Position numbers and translations under genes: made by a program
Origin: Holacanthus passer
Taxonomy: Eukaryota > Chordata > Actinopteri > Pomacanthidae
DNA length: 64,000 nucleotides
Assembly: GCA_025331565.1 (NCBI GenBank)
Contig: JAFREQ010000014.1
Coordinates: 13,008,001-13,072,000 of the forward strand
Direction of reading: 5' to 3'
Part shown: one piece after another, positions 23,999-35,880 of the stretch
How positions within the stretch are numbered: position 1 is the first letter of the stretch
Layout: each line of letters starts with the position of its first letter
Notes under the pieces: model-generated
Told to the model about the DNA's origin: nothing
Seen by the model: only the letters and a program-made list of their open reading frames with translations
Databases searched by the model: none

Positions 23999-25780
23999 GG
24001 TTTTGTGCTAGGTCCAGGGTTTAATTTTGACTAAATGGGTCTGTGCCAGTTTTGGAAACCCTTCTTGAAAGGACAGTGAGAGCATTAGTCATCATTAAAG
24101 TTTTGTTTGAAAAGCCAAGCGGTCGAACTTGGGGGTGTCTAGAAAAACAAAACTATGCAGCTCAAGAGGATAGGCTTTGATATATATTTGCAGAAGATGG
24201 AGAAGAAGGAGATGTAGACATGGAGTTCAATGTGCTGTATGCAGTGTATGCAGTCACACAGACCAGTGATTGTGTAACTGCAGTCATCAAAGTGTATGTG
24301 ATATGTGAAAGAATTTGAATATAGAAATGATCCAAAGATACAAGGACAAAGACATTTTGTTACATACTAAATCCGTCTTCATGGGTGATATTTTTATTTT
24401 AGTGTTGCTGATATCTCTTCACACCGAACTGAGTCTGTCCTCAAGACAGAGTCTGTCTTAGTCATGAGTTCATTGACCACGGCATCTAAAAAATGTGGTT
24501 GTGGTTTTAAAAAATTTGATTTGCAAATGGTCAGGATTACAACAGTGAGAGACAATTTACATATTACAGTCATCCATAACACTCAGAGTCACTCTTTCTG
24601 AAGAGCTTTCCACCTTAAACAAACAGTAAATATTTTCTATTACCTCTATCTCAAATGCCACATTGCAGAATATCATTTTCCATCAAACTGTGACCTCTGA
24701 TGTTTGTAGTCTCCAGTGTTGTCTTGGCCTGGTGTCAGTGTTGATGGGCCAGCAGAGGGTGACAGAGCACCATCCCAGCCTCTCCTGCTGCTTTGGCTCA
24801 CGCTCATTAGTGTATAATCAATAGAAAATACATGATTTTATTGAGGCACCCCTGAACAAGACCCCAGCTTTTGTTGGATGTACTGAGCAGCAACTAAGTA
24901 GGAGGAGTAGCATTCAACATTCACCTCTGTAAGGAAAGCACTCTTTCAGTCAATTTGTTATTTCTCTAGTATAAAGTTTTGAGTTTTGTTTATGCCATTT
25001 AGGCAACCTCCTATGTGTGACTTTACTGCGCTGCATATATTCTGAGAAAATATTTTTGTATGGGGAAAACACTTTGTTTTGTACAGACCCCTCATTAAAA
25101 CAGTTGTCCACTGAGTAACTGAGAGAAATGGAGCGATGCCCATTTGTCTGTGAGTCTGAATGCATCAACATGACTTCATTGTTAAGTGTACACTTACTTT
25201 GACAAAGAGGCAACAGTAGAAAATGACCAGTGTAATACAGTTCCTTTAAATCTGAAATGCATAGTATGTTGGGCTTTGATTTAATATCTTAAGGCATTTT
25301 CCCCAAAATGCATTTCAAAATCCCTCTAGAAATAGACAAAACTACCATAGTAACTACCATATGCCATATGCCGTACCATAGTATAATGTGTAAAAATCAA
25401 CCCACCCAACAAGAGTATGTGGACTAGCCAATACAACAACATTGTACAGGTTGGTTACAGCTTTAGTGACATCTGGACCACTTCAAACATTTTTAAAGTT
25501 AGGAAATATGAAAAATTGAAAGCCTTCTTCAAAATAGGTATTTTTAGTCTCAAATAAAACATTTTCTTTTAATCTAATAAGTCTTTTTTTTTCTTATGCA
25601 ACATCAACCTCCTACTTAAATTCATGATTTGTATATTTTCAAAACACTTTTCAAATTAAACTAAAAGTTTGAAAATTTGAAATATTCAGACTAAGATAAA
25701 AAAAATATTGACACTAAAAATCCTGTTAAAAGTTTTTTTCATTTACAATTATTAAAAAACAACAACAAACACATCTGTTC
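23999..25780. other. intergenic, no gene seen
   Basis: This is AT-rich, ordinary-looking sequence. Near 25,345-25,385 there is a local repetition of ACCATAGTA/ACCATATGCC words. No coding frame, RNA gene or clear transposon. Confidence 0.55.
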
Positions 25781-25784
25781 CATT

Positions 25785-26300
25785 GAAAACTAAGCGGATG
25801 TGCAGGTGAAGTGGCCGCTGACCGGAAGCAGTCGCTAATCACCTTCTGCCTCTGACAGGTTTGAACATCAATCGGAAACCGGTGTGAAAACAGGAGCCAG
25901 GTTCAAATGAGTAAATGAAGCAATATCAACAACCGGTAAGTAAACACGCTAAAAGCAGACCATTTACGGGAAACTAGTATTCACACAATTAACTGTCCAA
26001 CATGAAGGAGAGAAGTAACTTAAAAACTGACGTTAGCATCATCATTAGCTCATTAGCTAATTTAGTAGCTCCTGAAACACAGCTGTGGTAAAGGAGCTGG
26101 ATAACTGTTATCATTGTGATTATAGCAAAACAACAAAACAAAAACAACGCAGCCACAGTGTTTTAGTATTGTAGTTAAATCACAAAACCTCTTCAGCATG
26201 TTACAAAACATGGTTAGTTGACTGTTACTAAACTAACTGTTGTGCTACAAAACAACAAGCTAACGTTAGCTTTTATTCACATAAATCCGGTTACCAGTTT
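25785..26300 (+). promoter_or_regulatory. promoter-like block with a possible first exon (25,790-25,935)
   Basis: CpG-richer sequence with an ETS-like ACCGGAAG and several CCGG words is followed by AACCG|GTAAGT, a strong 5' splice site at 25,936. Downstream are the intron-like words ACTGACGTTAGC and the 16-base palindrome AAGCTAACGTTAGCTT (26,257-26,272), common near teleost transcription starts in my experience. No acceptor or protein could be linked to it. It may be a non-coding RNA start, a lost gene's promoter, or chance. Confidence 0.35.
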
Positions 26301-26659
26301 TAGTTTAAAATAAAGACCTGAGACATTTAACTTACGTGAAAGTATTATGACTTAACTCATAAGGACATAAGTATGCAGTGAATACTGTATATACTGTATG
26401 TATTTGTACACACACATATCCACACAAATATAACATTACTATGCATATATTTGTTATGTAACTGTTTTTATTGTAACCAACCAATCAATATCAACCCCAA
26501 CCATCATACACACAAACATTATGTAACATCAGAAGAAGAAAAAAACAATCAACACACATACACACAAACCAATGGGGATTTGTCATATTTTGAAAATATA
26601 GTATCAAAGGTTGCCAGATCTTATAGAAAGCTGTGGTTGACATGTGCAGTATGCTTTAC

Positions 26660-27690
26660 CTGTTCAGGTTTGAGATGGTGGTACATTTGTTTTCCATTTG
26701 AGTTAGCACTGTAGAGAAGGCCGCAACTGTAGTTTTGTGAGCTGTGATCTCCTCTGAAACCCCCCTGAATGTGGCAATCAGAGGGTTGGGATCAGTAACT
26801 GTGCCCTATACATTTGAAATCAATAACCCCAGCCCCTCAGCCATGGACAGGACCCAAACATATGACAGTGGATGTGTCATATCCTCAAACTATTCTCAAT
26901 CATTCCTGGAAAAGTTTTGCAGATTTGCTGCTGGTCAGATGGAGCCTGTGAAGCACATTAAACTGTAGTAGCCCATGTCTGATGTGTATTGATGAGAAAT
27001 GAACTGCCCACCTCCTCTTCTCTGCAGCTTAATGTCATCTAAGGAAGAAGACACAGCTGCATGGATTGTCTTGTATAAAATTCATACTATACTTCTTTGC
27101 AATGGGTCAATTTCCAAACATTCCTCTGTCCAATTGTTCTGTGGTTCTCTGGAGAGACAAAACTCCTAACCTGTAGGTATTGGAAGAAGTGTGAAACTCT
27201 GCAACAAAACTGCTCTCTCTAAAGATGTCCTTTACAGAGGTCACATCTTTTCTAACCCACTGTTGGAAAGCTGAGTCAATGAGAGAGAGGCAGGGAACAG
27301 AGAATTACCCAAAATGGGAGCCTTGAGAAAGAGTTGTTTACAGTTAAAATGAATCCTGAACTGGCCCCAAATCCTAAGAAACACAGACAACAGGACTGTT
27401 CATTAAAATGCGCTCAAAGAGTGGCAGCAGACACAAATCAGAGAGCTCAGTGATACCAGGTTGTAGGAGTGTTGTTCCATGTTTGCCCATAAATGAGGTT
27501 CTTTATCCACCTCCTCCTGGACCCAAAGCACCAGCTCATTTCTGTTCTCTGTCCAATAGTGATACATATAATTTTACGGAGCCATCCTCCCTCTGCTTTT
27601 CTTAAAACTGTCACAATTGTTTCAAATACACTTTATTTAACTCCTTGATGAAATGTCTTCAGTATAAGTGTTGTTTGAAATAAAGTGAAA
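26660..27690 (-). mobile_element. decayed L1-like LINE, ORF2 C-terminal region
   Basis: Read on the - strand with frameshifts, this translates to motifs of the C-terminal part of fish L1 ORF2. They are LPNYMYHYW-like near 27,570 (with a stop), LWANME, then IWGQFRIHF near 27,350 and KAPILGNSLFPASL near 27,300. Stops and shifts break every frame, so it cannot code. A further open - strand stretch near 26,830-26,660 (GVSEEITAHKTTVAAF) may be another LINE piece. AT-rich sequence on to about 28,150 could be more of the same copy. It belongs to the non-LTR retrotransposon class; the subfamily is unknown. Confidence 0.6.
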
Positions 27691-30690
27691 AATTGGACAT
27701 GATTTTTACAGAGTGCAAAGAATGGGCTGACCTCATGTCTCTCTCTAATTTTTACTTTGATGTCCCAGTATTTGTCTCGCTGTCCCTTCATATTTATAAT
27801 TTAGTATCAATAACAAAAACCTTTGTCCATCTCAATGCTCACATTTCTCTACCTTGTACTGTTCAGCCAGTCCTCTTGCTCATAAAATATTCAGTCCAAC
27901 ATTTTTGGACATTTTTCTCTTCTAATTTAAGTCACAATATTTCTTATATAGCCTGAGCTGTTTTAGTGGATATTGAGTGTAGAATCCAAAACCAAGTGTC
28001 TTTAAATTTATTACTTACATGATATTTCTCACCATTTAACCAGTTTATCATTTGAATTTTCCATATGGGTCTCCCAAATAAAATATTCCCCAGAGATCTC
28101 AGTGTTTATATTGTTTATATTATATCCTGTTTTTCTATTACTGTATACATTTATATATTCCAATTCTGCTGTAATTGTTTAAGCTGCATAATAATAACAA
28201 CTGAGCATATACCATTGACAATTATAATTAGTTGTATAATTTAAAAACTCCCCCAGGCAGATCATTAAAAAACTAGTGCATATTCTTTGAGTGACAGTTG
28301 GGGGATGAGATTCCTGTTCCCCCCCACAAGATGGCGCTGTAACCAAATATTTTGTATCTAGTGTGTTGGAGCTTGTTACACTTCAGTGTAGATAAGAACC
28401 AGGAAACACTTGATTATAGTGTACAGCAGGTGGTGCTGGTGACTTATCATCTGAGAAAGGACCTTATAAAAAAACATAATTGGAGGTTTCAGCTATGAAT
28501 AAGCAAAACAAGCTTTAATACTTTAAATGTTCCTCTTAATTAACTACATTTGGTTGGTTTGAATTGTTTTGACAATCTCCTCCATAGTCTGCATCATGAT
28601 TTATTGTAGTGGCCTGTTAATAAGTTGGATTGTTGTTACTGGACAAAATTCAGGCTTGTGAACAGAGTGTTTTAACTGTAACTCTGACTGGCAGTTAGTT
28701 TAAGCTCTGTCAGCCACATTATGTAGCATAAAAACATGGTTTTTGCTATTTTCCAAACCGCTTTTATAAGTGTTTTCCCACATGACCTGATGTAGGCTGC
28801 TACATATAAACCCCCTAGCTTGAGCGAGGGGACCGTAGGGCATCAGCGCTGTAACCTACGTCACCGCTTTTTGCTAACAGCTGAGTGGGAGGTCACATTT
28901 GAAAAACCTGGAACATAACACAGATGGAGTCGCTCTTTAAATTTAATCTTATTATATAGTGACGAAATTATTTTCATGCAATTAAAACCCAGCACTTTGC
29001 AACAGGCTTTCAGAGGTGAATTTCAGTATGGCCACCTCACAGTCGTATGGCTCTTTGCCGAGTCAGAAAGTATCACCACTATGCCCAAGAGAGGATTATA
29101 GTAATTTCTACAAAGATTGGACTGTAGGAGGAGAGTGGGGTGGAATGTGTGTGTCTGCATGTTTATGTGTGATGTGTGTATATGGGGGATGTAGGGGGGG
29201 TCATCATTGACATTCATTATAATGAAGTCTGCGCCCTTTCACCTCTCCCACAGTTGCTTTAAGCATCACAGTCCAATCTGAACCAGTTCCAGTGGGAGGA
29301 AAGTCCAAGCGGCTTTACATCGCACATGACCTGACACCTCAACCTAAAGGCGTCACAATCTAGATGGCTGTCATAAGGTACAGTACGCTAGATATATAAA
29401 TGTTACCACTAACAATTTATTGCCACATTACATATGAGATATCAGCCTGATTATCTAAATGAAACGAGACCTTTCCTAAGAGACTTCTGGCGTCAACGGC
29501 CTCCATTTCACATTTTACCGTCGGTGCCACTGAGAGTTTTACAAGAAAGCTAAGTCTTTGATAACTTGCTCGATGTTGAGCAGGCTTAAAGTCAAAATTA
29601 ACACCATATCTACCTTTTACTTCATTTAATCTAAAATTTAAAGCTCTGTTTTGATCACAGACATATAGAAATATAGAAAAGTATAAATATCAACCCTTAC
29701 CCAAAAATTCAGGCATCTTTATGCATTTACATTAAGTGGTTATCAGGTAAATTCCACACATGATTGTTTGACTGTAAATGCTAGGTTTCATTTTTCTGTC
29801 TAAAAACAACCAGTTTCAGAGTTAATGTTGTGTATGTAAGTCTTTGGAAAGCTAGGTAGTTGTTTGATTGTCTTTGAGGTAAAAATTTCTCGGAAATTGT
29901 GGCTTTTGCTTTCATTATCTGGTTGAATATAGTTCCCATCTGTAATCTGTAATCCATGTGATTTTATTGGATTAAGGGTCTGACAAAAGGTCACTCTGTC
30001 TCTGCCTTGTCTCTGCCTTGTCTCTGCCCCGTCAATGTCTGCAGAGCACTGTGCTCTCACTAACAGGTTAAAAAGTTATAGTGATAACTACACAAACTTG
30101 TGAAAAGTAACAGACATACTCAGGTGAATTAGCTTCAGCTACTTGCTTTCCTATCTTGATAAAGAATTTTAAGGCAATGTATTTTTTCAGTATATTGCAT
30201 ACATTGTTCTTGATGAGGCCCTGTGGTACCTTATATCACAGCTAACAGAAATGTTGCCTTCAGCCACCCAGTATCTCAAATAACCCCAGTAGAATAATGT
30301 AGAACCTGCAATAATATTGATCTTTTGTATGATATCTATGTTATTGCTACAGACAGCTATTTTCTTTCACCTCAGGTTACCTGATAACTATTATTATTTT
30401 GTAGTATCTTCCCCCAATTAGCTGCATGGGGCAGAGGATAGGATGTGTGCTTTCGTGGATATGAGTGTTTATGTTTGTGTTTTGCGTGTGTACCCCTGTC
30501 TACATGTGGCTGTGTAGCCATACGCTGTAGTGTAGCTATACATTGTAGTATGTGCTGTGTGTTAACAAGTGTGTACTTGTGTATTGCGGGTGATGTTGGC
30601 TTCCTGAGGCTGATTACCACCCTCATCCCCGCGTCTTGTTTTTGCCCGTCTCTCCGCCTGTGTGGAAGTTGTGTGGGCACCCTCTGGATT
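27691..30690. other. intergenic, no gene seen
   Basis: AT-rich to about 28,250, then ordinary sequence. It has a CAAGATGGCGC word at 28,327 (YY1-like) and a triple 11-base tandem at 30,001-30,033. Nothing codes. The 28,800-28,930 block (CGTAGGGCATCAGCGCTGTAACC) is GC-richer and may be a repeat I cannot name. Confidence 0.5.
30001..30033. repeat. 11-base tandem repeat, three units
   Basis: TCTGCCTTGTC occurs twice and is then followed by TCTGCCCCGTC. It is a small minisatellite-like array. Confidence 0.9.
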
Positions 30691-30779
30691 GCCTCACTGC
30701 CGAAGCATGCCGGACCCTGTTATCCAGCTATCCATCTGTGTTATTGATTTTTTTCCCTCTTTGTAGAGTTTCATCTTTC

Positions 30780-31440
30780 CTCCACTTTTCTGTAGAGCGA
30801 TGGAGAGGGAGGGAGTGCGAGAGAGAAAGGAGGGGCGAGCAAGGGGGCAGAGCAGAGATCTGAGAGCTGGTAGAGGAGGGGGATGGAGGGATGGAGCATT
30901 GGAGGAGCGGAGCAGCGGTGGGGCTTCTGAGGGTAGGGGTGTAAGAGGTTGGGGGGTGGGGGGCACTCATCCTGGACTATGGATGAGCAGAGAGAAAGAG
31001 AGAGAGGCACTCTTGAAGTGTTGGAGCTTTTTTTTTCCTCTCTCTCTCTCTGTTTCTCTCCATTCTCATGGGAGCGCCCCCCTCGTCCTCCTCCTCCTCC
31101 ATCTCTCCTTCCTCCTCCATCCTGCTCCGAGGCGCCTCTGGTACACACGCTCCACTCACCACCACCCCCTCCTCTTCCTCCTCCTCCTCTGCCTCTCGCT
31201 CCGTCCGCCTGCCTGCCGTCTCTCCTTCCCGGGGGGCTCGGGCAGTGCTGGCGGCGCAGCCGTGATTTGCAGGAGATTTGTCTAAGTGAGAAGCAATTAG
31301 TGTGCCTAAGCACCGCTAATGTATGCATGCTGGGGCCGCCGCCGCCGCTGCCCCTCCCGCTTGGTGGTGCCAGAGCCAGGCCAGGGCACCGTTAGCGCTC
31401 TCTCTCTCCCTGTCTCCCCTTTTCTCTTTTCATCTGCAGG
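30780..31440. promoter_or_regulatory. GA-rich to CT-rich block with CpG-rich core
   Basis: The + strand is purine-rich from 30,800 to 31,020 and abruptly pyrimidine-rich from 31,030 to 31,230, then GC/CpG-rich (CCGCCGCCGCCGCTGCC). An embedded AT-balanced segment at 31,260-31,335 (AAGCAATTAGTGTGCC, CACCGCTAATGTATGCATG) looks like a conserved element with homeodomain cores. Frames of up to 185 codons exist on both strands but are low-complexity. It could be a promoter or enhancer; no exon could be assigned. Confidence 0.3.
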
Positions 31441-33473
31441 CCATCATGTTGCTCTCACTCCCCTTCAGATGACCCAGTCTTCTCTGATTCTATTAGCACA
31501 TTCATTAGTTGACCAATGGTGCTGAAGTTTGTGTTATTATTCACTATTGTAAATGTGTGCATCTTTATATATTACTCTCTTCAGTCTAGAGGCCTCTCCA
31601 AAGGTAGAGTGAGGTTGTGAACCTTCGACCTTCCAAACTTCACTGAGGCTAATGGAGGGATTTCTGTCCCTCATCTTCACCTACATATGTTTCCATTGTC
31701 GTTTCGAAGGAGGCTTCAGTAAGCCTGGAAATTTCAGTCTGTGAGTGATGGTGAGTGGTAGCATAATTTGAGTGTACTAATCCATCCACACACTGGAGTA
31801 TACACTCATATGAACACGCAGACACATCGCTAACACACACATGCACAACAAAGTGGAACAGTGGTGGGTGGAAGGATTCCCTTTGAAACCTGCGGTGTAG
31901 AAAGGCTTGTTTGCAAGCGTGCATGCATGAGGGACGTTCTGCATGCTGCGACTCCCCAACTACTTGGAGATGAACTTTGCCCTTTTCTACACGTTGACTC
32001 TCTCTTACTCAGACAAAAACAAGATTAAGTCTGCTCATCTTTACGCCGCGCTGACTGCCTTCCAAGTGGGAGCCTACACGGACCGTAGTTGGTTTTGGAG
32101 CGAGGTGCTCGTTAATTAAAGATAGGCTAATTGCTGGCGCTTCTTAGCCTGGCTTTTGCAGCGCTGATAAGAGGATAATCCTGGAGAGAAAGGCGGAGAT
32201 CGAACTGGTCCCCGGTAGACCGGGCCTCCCGCTCGACTGGGCTGGAAGAAAATGCACCCCCTCTCCTCCAACCCCCCCGTCCCGTCTCTGCTTTTTTAAA
32301 GAGCAAGACTTGCAACCAGAGAGTATAGAATATTCAAGCAGGCTGCACTTCAACAGGAGGAAGCCTACATAAAAGGCTCAGAGACATTAGCCATCGCTTG
32401 TTAGGCTGAGGGCTTCTGGGGCTTTTTTTAAAGCTACATCCATTGGTTTAGCTGAATTTGGCTGAGAAAACAGTGACTTTTTTTGCTCCCTGTATGGAAA
32501 TTCTCTCATCACTTTTTACCTCTGTGAGAAAGTGTAGTACAACATCAGCTATAGAGCTACATGCCTGAGCTGCGTTGGGATTTAGTGCTTTGCTCAAACA
32601 AACTAATTTGGATGCTTGTTTATGGACATATCAAAATCCTACTAGGTTATCCAATGAAGCCTTCCCTCATTCCAGATAGACACACACACACTCAGACATG
32701 TAAATAATCACATTTACAATCCACCTCACACTCACATGACTGAAAGGTTGCATGACCCGACTATCATTCACGTGTCTCTAACCCATATTTTGTCATGGGG
32801 AGTTAGCCATTAGCACTTGCTGGGCTGTTCCCATATGCTGGGCCTCCACAGATCTATAATTCAGGGGTGGCAGATGTCCCCATGCATTATTCATGGGTGC
32901 CGTTCCATGCTGGGCTAGCAAGCGAGCCAGCGGCAGAACCGTCACAAGGTCCTTGCATATAGATGGTAGCTTCCATGTTGACCTGCGAGTGCACCTTCCC
33001 TACAACGCCTTCCTGCAAATGGACCGCAGCAAGCTTTTCAGAGATGCAAGTTGCTCTCTCTGATGACAGATAGCATCATGGGATTTGGAAGCCACACAGA
33101 TGCTGTGGTGATGGTCGTCTGTTTAGTATGCATAGTTATGATAGTCATGAAATATAGGAATTATTTTTTTAAAGGGGTCCTCCATCAATTTTACATGTCA
33201 ATTATCTTTGTCACAGGGAGAGCTCCAGTCTGTCTAATAACTGTATAATGTCTTCGGTGCCTCTAGAGGAGTTTGTCAGTTTGTCTGTGAAAGCATTGTG
33301 GGAAGTGCAGGATCCAGTTTTTAGTGTTTGTCCTATACTAGGGACTAAAGTCAGGACATCTTGGCCTTTGCTGCATTGATTTGTACCATTCTTTTTTTTT
33401 TTTTTAGATTTGTCTGTTGCATGCCCCTCTCCTTCTTTGAAGTAAAACGCTATATCACTGGAGTGTCCCTTTT
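31441..33473. other. intergenic with candidate enhancer
   Basis: There is no gene. The most structured part is the candidate element at 32,035-32,185. A TG/CA-poor ordinary sequence surrounds it. Confidence 0.5.
32035..32185. promoter_or_regulatory. candidate conserved non-coding element
   Basis: A non-repetitive block contains CGTTAATTAAAGATAGG, GGCTAATTGCTGG and GCGCTGATAAGAGGATAATC. These are homeodomain cores (TTAATTAA, TAATTG), a GATA core (GATAAG) and a GGATAATC bicoid/OTX-like site, all within 80 bases. No coding potential. The call rests on motif density. Confidence 0.3.
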
Positions 33474-33840
33474 TTAAAGGGTCAGTTCCCTGAAATTCCA
33501 CAAAACAAAACATATTTTTTTACTTACCTCTTGTGGTATCTTGCCATACAGATAGTTTTGGTTTTATTTGTCCAGGTTTTGAGATGCTGTATCTTTCGCT
33601 GAGATTTTTGCTGCCATTCAGAAGAATGGAGTTCAATGGATTTTTGTTTGTGACGCTCACAGCATTGAAAAATTGCAGTTACAAAATTCAATGGCAACAT
33701 ATCTTTCCAGAGATAATGCTCTTCATAATCCACCAAACACTTAATTGTTTTTTCAGTTGAAAGTAGTTCCAGTGGCAACTGTTGACAGCGAGGTCTGTAA
33801 ATTATTCAGAATGACCCAGAGATTGTCTCTGGAAATGCAG
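33474..33840 (+). mobile_element. decayed teleost dispersed repeat, copy 1
   Basis: It starts TTAAAGGGTCAGTTCCCTGA and continues ATATTTTTTTACTTACCTCT, then TTTTGAGATGCTGTATCTTT, GAATGGAGTTCAATGGA, CATATCTTTCCAGAGATAAT and CATAATCCACCAAACAC. The word order matches a common fish repeat I know (AAAGGGACAGTTCACCC, then TTTTACCTGTAGTG, GAGATATC, AATGG, TCTTTCCAGA, ATAATCCACAGACC). It is non-coding. A second copy in the opposite orientation lies near 52 kb. Confidence 0.55.
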
Positions 33841-34400
33841 TAAAATTTCATTCACCTCCACTGTACTCAGGTGGCTGCAAACTCTCAGACTGATATCTCA
33901 AAATAATAAAAACAGAAAGCCAAAAAACTGTCTGTCTGACCAGCCATGCTAAGATGTAAGCAAAAACACATGCTTCTTTGTAATTTGGGCTTAAAACTCC
34001 TCATTTGTTCTTATTACACTTAGGACTGTGCAGTGCAGTACTGACTCTTCAAGGTGGTTTGGAGCAGAGGAAGAGGTCAGATTTTGTGTGTGTGCGCATG
34101 AGTGCGAAGCGTCTACACTGTAAATCACACCTACATACCTGCAGGAGACAGCAGCGTTGTGTGCCGATATCCTCAAAGAGTGGGAGATAAAACACACGCA
34201 TACACAGGCACCCAAGATCACAAACCGCCGCCAGCGCCAAGCCTGGCCGGCGCTGAACCGGCAACCCGATACCTCCTCCGGAGCCCTGCGGAGGGGGAGA
34301 GTGGGTGTGGGAGAGAGGCTTCCATAAAGTCTGTCCCGCCGGTCGGCCGTAACCTGAGCTCCCAGCAGACAGCCGTGGTGCCTTGCAGTCAGGCATGGAG

Positions 34401-34402
<2 letters not shown>

Positions 34403-34468
<66 letters not shown>
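34403..34468. repeat. GT microsatellite (33 units)
   Basis: A pure GT array of about 66 bases, followed by ATTTTGTGCGCGTGAG. It is likely highly polymorphic. Confidence 0.97.
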
Positions 34469-34470
<2 letters not shown>

Positions 34471-35574
34471 TTTGTGCGCGTGAGAGGGGATGGGTGACGT
34501 GCTGCCACATGCTTGTTACCACGCTTGGGATTAGGCCTATGTGTATGTTTAGGTTACAAACAAATACATACACACCAACACTAAGACCTTCTCTTGACTT
34601 TCTGTCTTTTTCACAACTTAACACGTACATTCTGTAAATCACGCTAAAATTCCTCTCATCAGCGTGTTAATACACCGATTCTTTTTCACTAACACCCTCT
34701 CTATGAAATGGATACAGATGATGAGATGACAGGACCTTTGTCACCGAGTCACCAAGCTTTTCTCTCCTTTAGTCTTTAGACTTTTCTCCAGTATCTCCTC
34801 CCTCTTTCCCCTTCGTGAGCTTCCAACGGGACCGTCATCCAAAACATCTAAGACGTCAGCAAGCAGAAAACGGCCGTCAGCTGCCATATTGCTTGCTGTT
34901 GCTGCCAGGGTGCTGCCCTTTACGGATGTGAGCAGAGTGTGTGTGTGGTTTGGGAGCTGGGTTGGAGGAGGAGGAGTGGGGTGGGGGTGATGTGGGGGGA
35001 GTGTTGATCGTGCTTGTCTTTGGGCTGGCAGAGGGACAGGAGCCCCTTGTGCGGTTGCAGTGGGTGAGGAGGTTAACTGAGCCGCAGCAGAGCCAAGACG
35101 CTGCCTGGGATATTGACAGGTTGGAACCTGAGGGCTCCTGCAGGATAGGAACACACTGCCAGAGGCTTGGTTACCACCACCGCCTGCCTGCCTCCAAGGG
35201 AAGGAGGGGTATAAGAGGGAGAGAGGAGTAGGAGGGAAAGATGGAAAGACTGGGTGAAGGCAGAAATCTGAAATTTCTTCCTCCAAAATGACTAGAAAAG
35301 GAGGATCATGGGGAAGGGCATGGCATGGGAGTGAGTTGGCTGGGCTGTGTGATTGCAGTCAGTATTAATAAGAATATGTTTTCTGATGGTGATGTGTATC
35401 AGAAAATGGCAGGTGGATGCAAATCACAATTTAGAACAAAGTGCGTTCCCCTATAATGCTTTGTTACGTAAAACAACCCTCAGTACCTCTTTATTGTTTT
35501 TGCATTCCACTTTAGTTGGACTCATTAATTCGTACAACAGACTTTATTAAACAGTAAGATCAAATCATCATGGC

Positions 35575-35880
35575 GGGACACCATTGAAAGTCAATTAGCA
35601 CTAATATTAAATTATCCCGGAGCCCCAGAGGGTGACACAAAAACAGACATAGCTTATGCCAAGCACAACAGTGTAATTAACAGTCTTTCGTTAAGGATCT
35701 GTTGTAGCTGCAGCATCTTTGCGGAGCTCCTCTTTGCTGCTTTCACTCAGCGAGGAGCTGAGTATATGGTCTGTGTGGTTCAGGGTCATTTGCCATGGTA
35801 ACGGTGGAGCAGGTCAGGAGGTGATTGGCTTAGCTGAGGAAGGTGCTGGCGGCTGTTTGTTGATTCTCTGATAGGGGTGA
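35575..35880. promoter_or_regulatory. candidate conserved non-coding element with X-box-like site
   Basis: The block has GTCAATTAGCACTAATATTA, AGTGTAATTAACAG and TTTGCCATGGTAAC (35,789-35,802), one base off the palindromic RFX X-box GTTGCCATGGTAAC. It is non-repetitive and non-coding. The enhancer role is inferred. Confidence 0.3.

Noticed and set aside
30771..31328. 185-codon - strand frame and overlapping 161- and 148-codon + strand frames
   Set aside because: All are Arg/Glu/Gly or Pro/Ser/Leu low-complexity readings of GA/CT-rich DNA, on both strands at once, with no recognisable domain or splice context.
34049..34642. 197-codon - strand frame
   Set aside because: It runs through the GT array as a (HT)n stretch; openness comes from the microsatellite.
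34741..35286. 181-codon - strand frame rich in Pro, His and Thr
   Set aside because: It reads GT/GGGG-rich DNA with biased composition and has no family resemblance.
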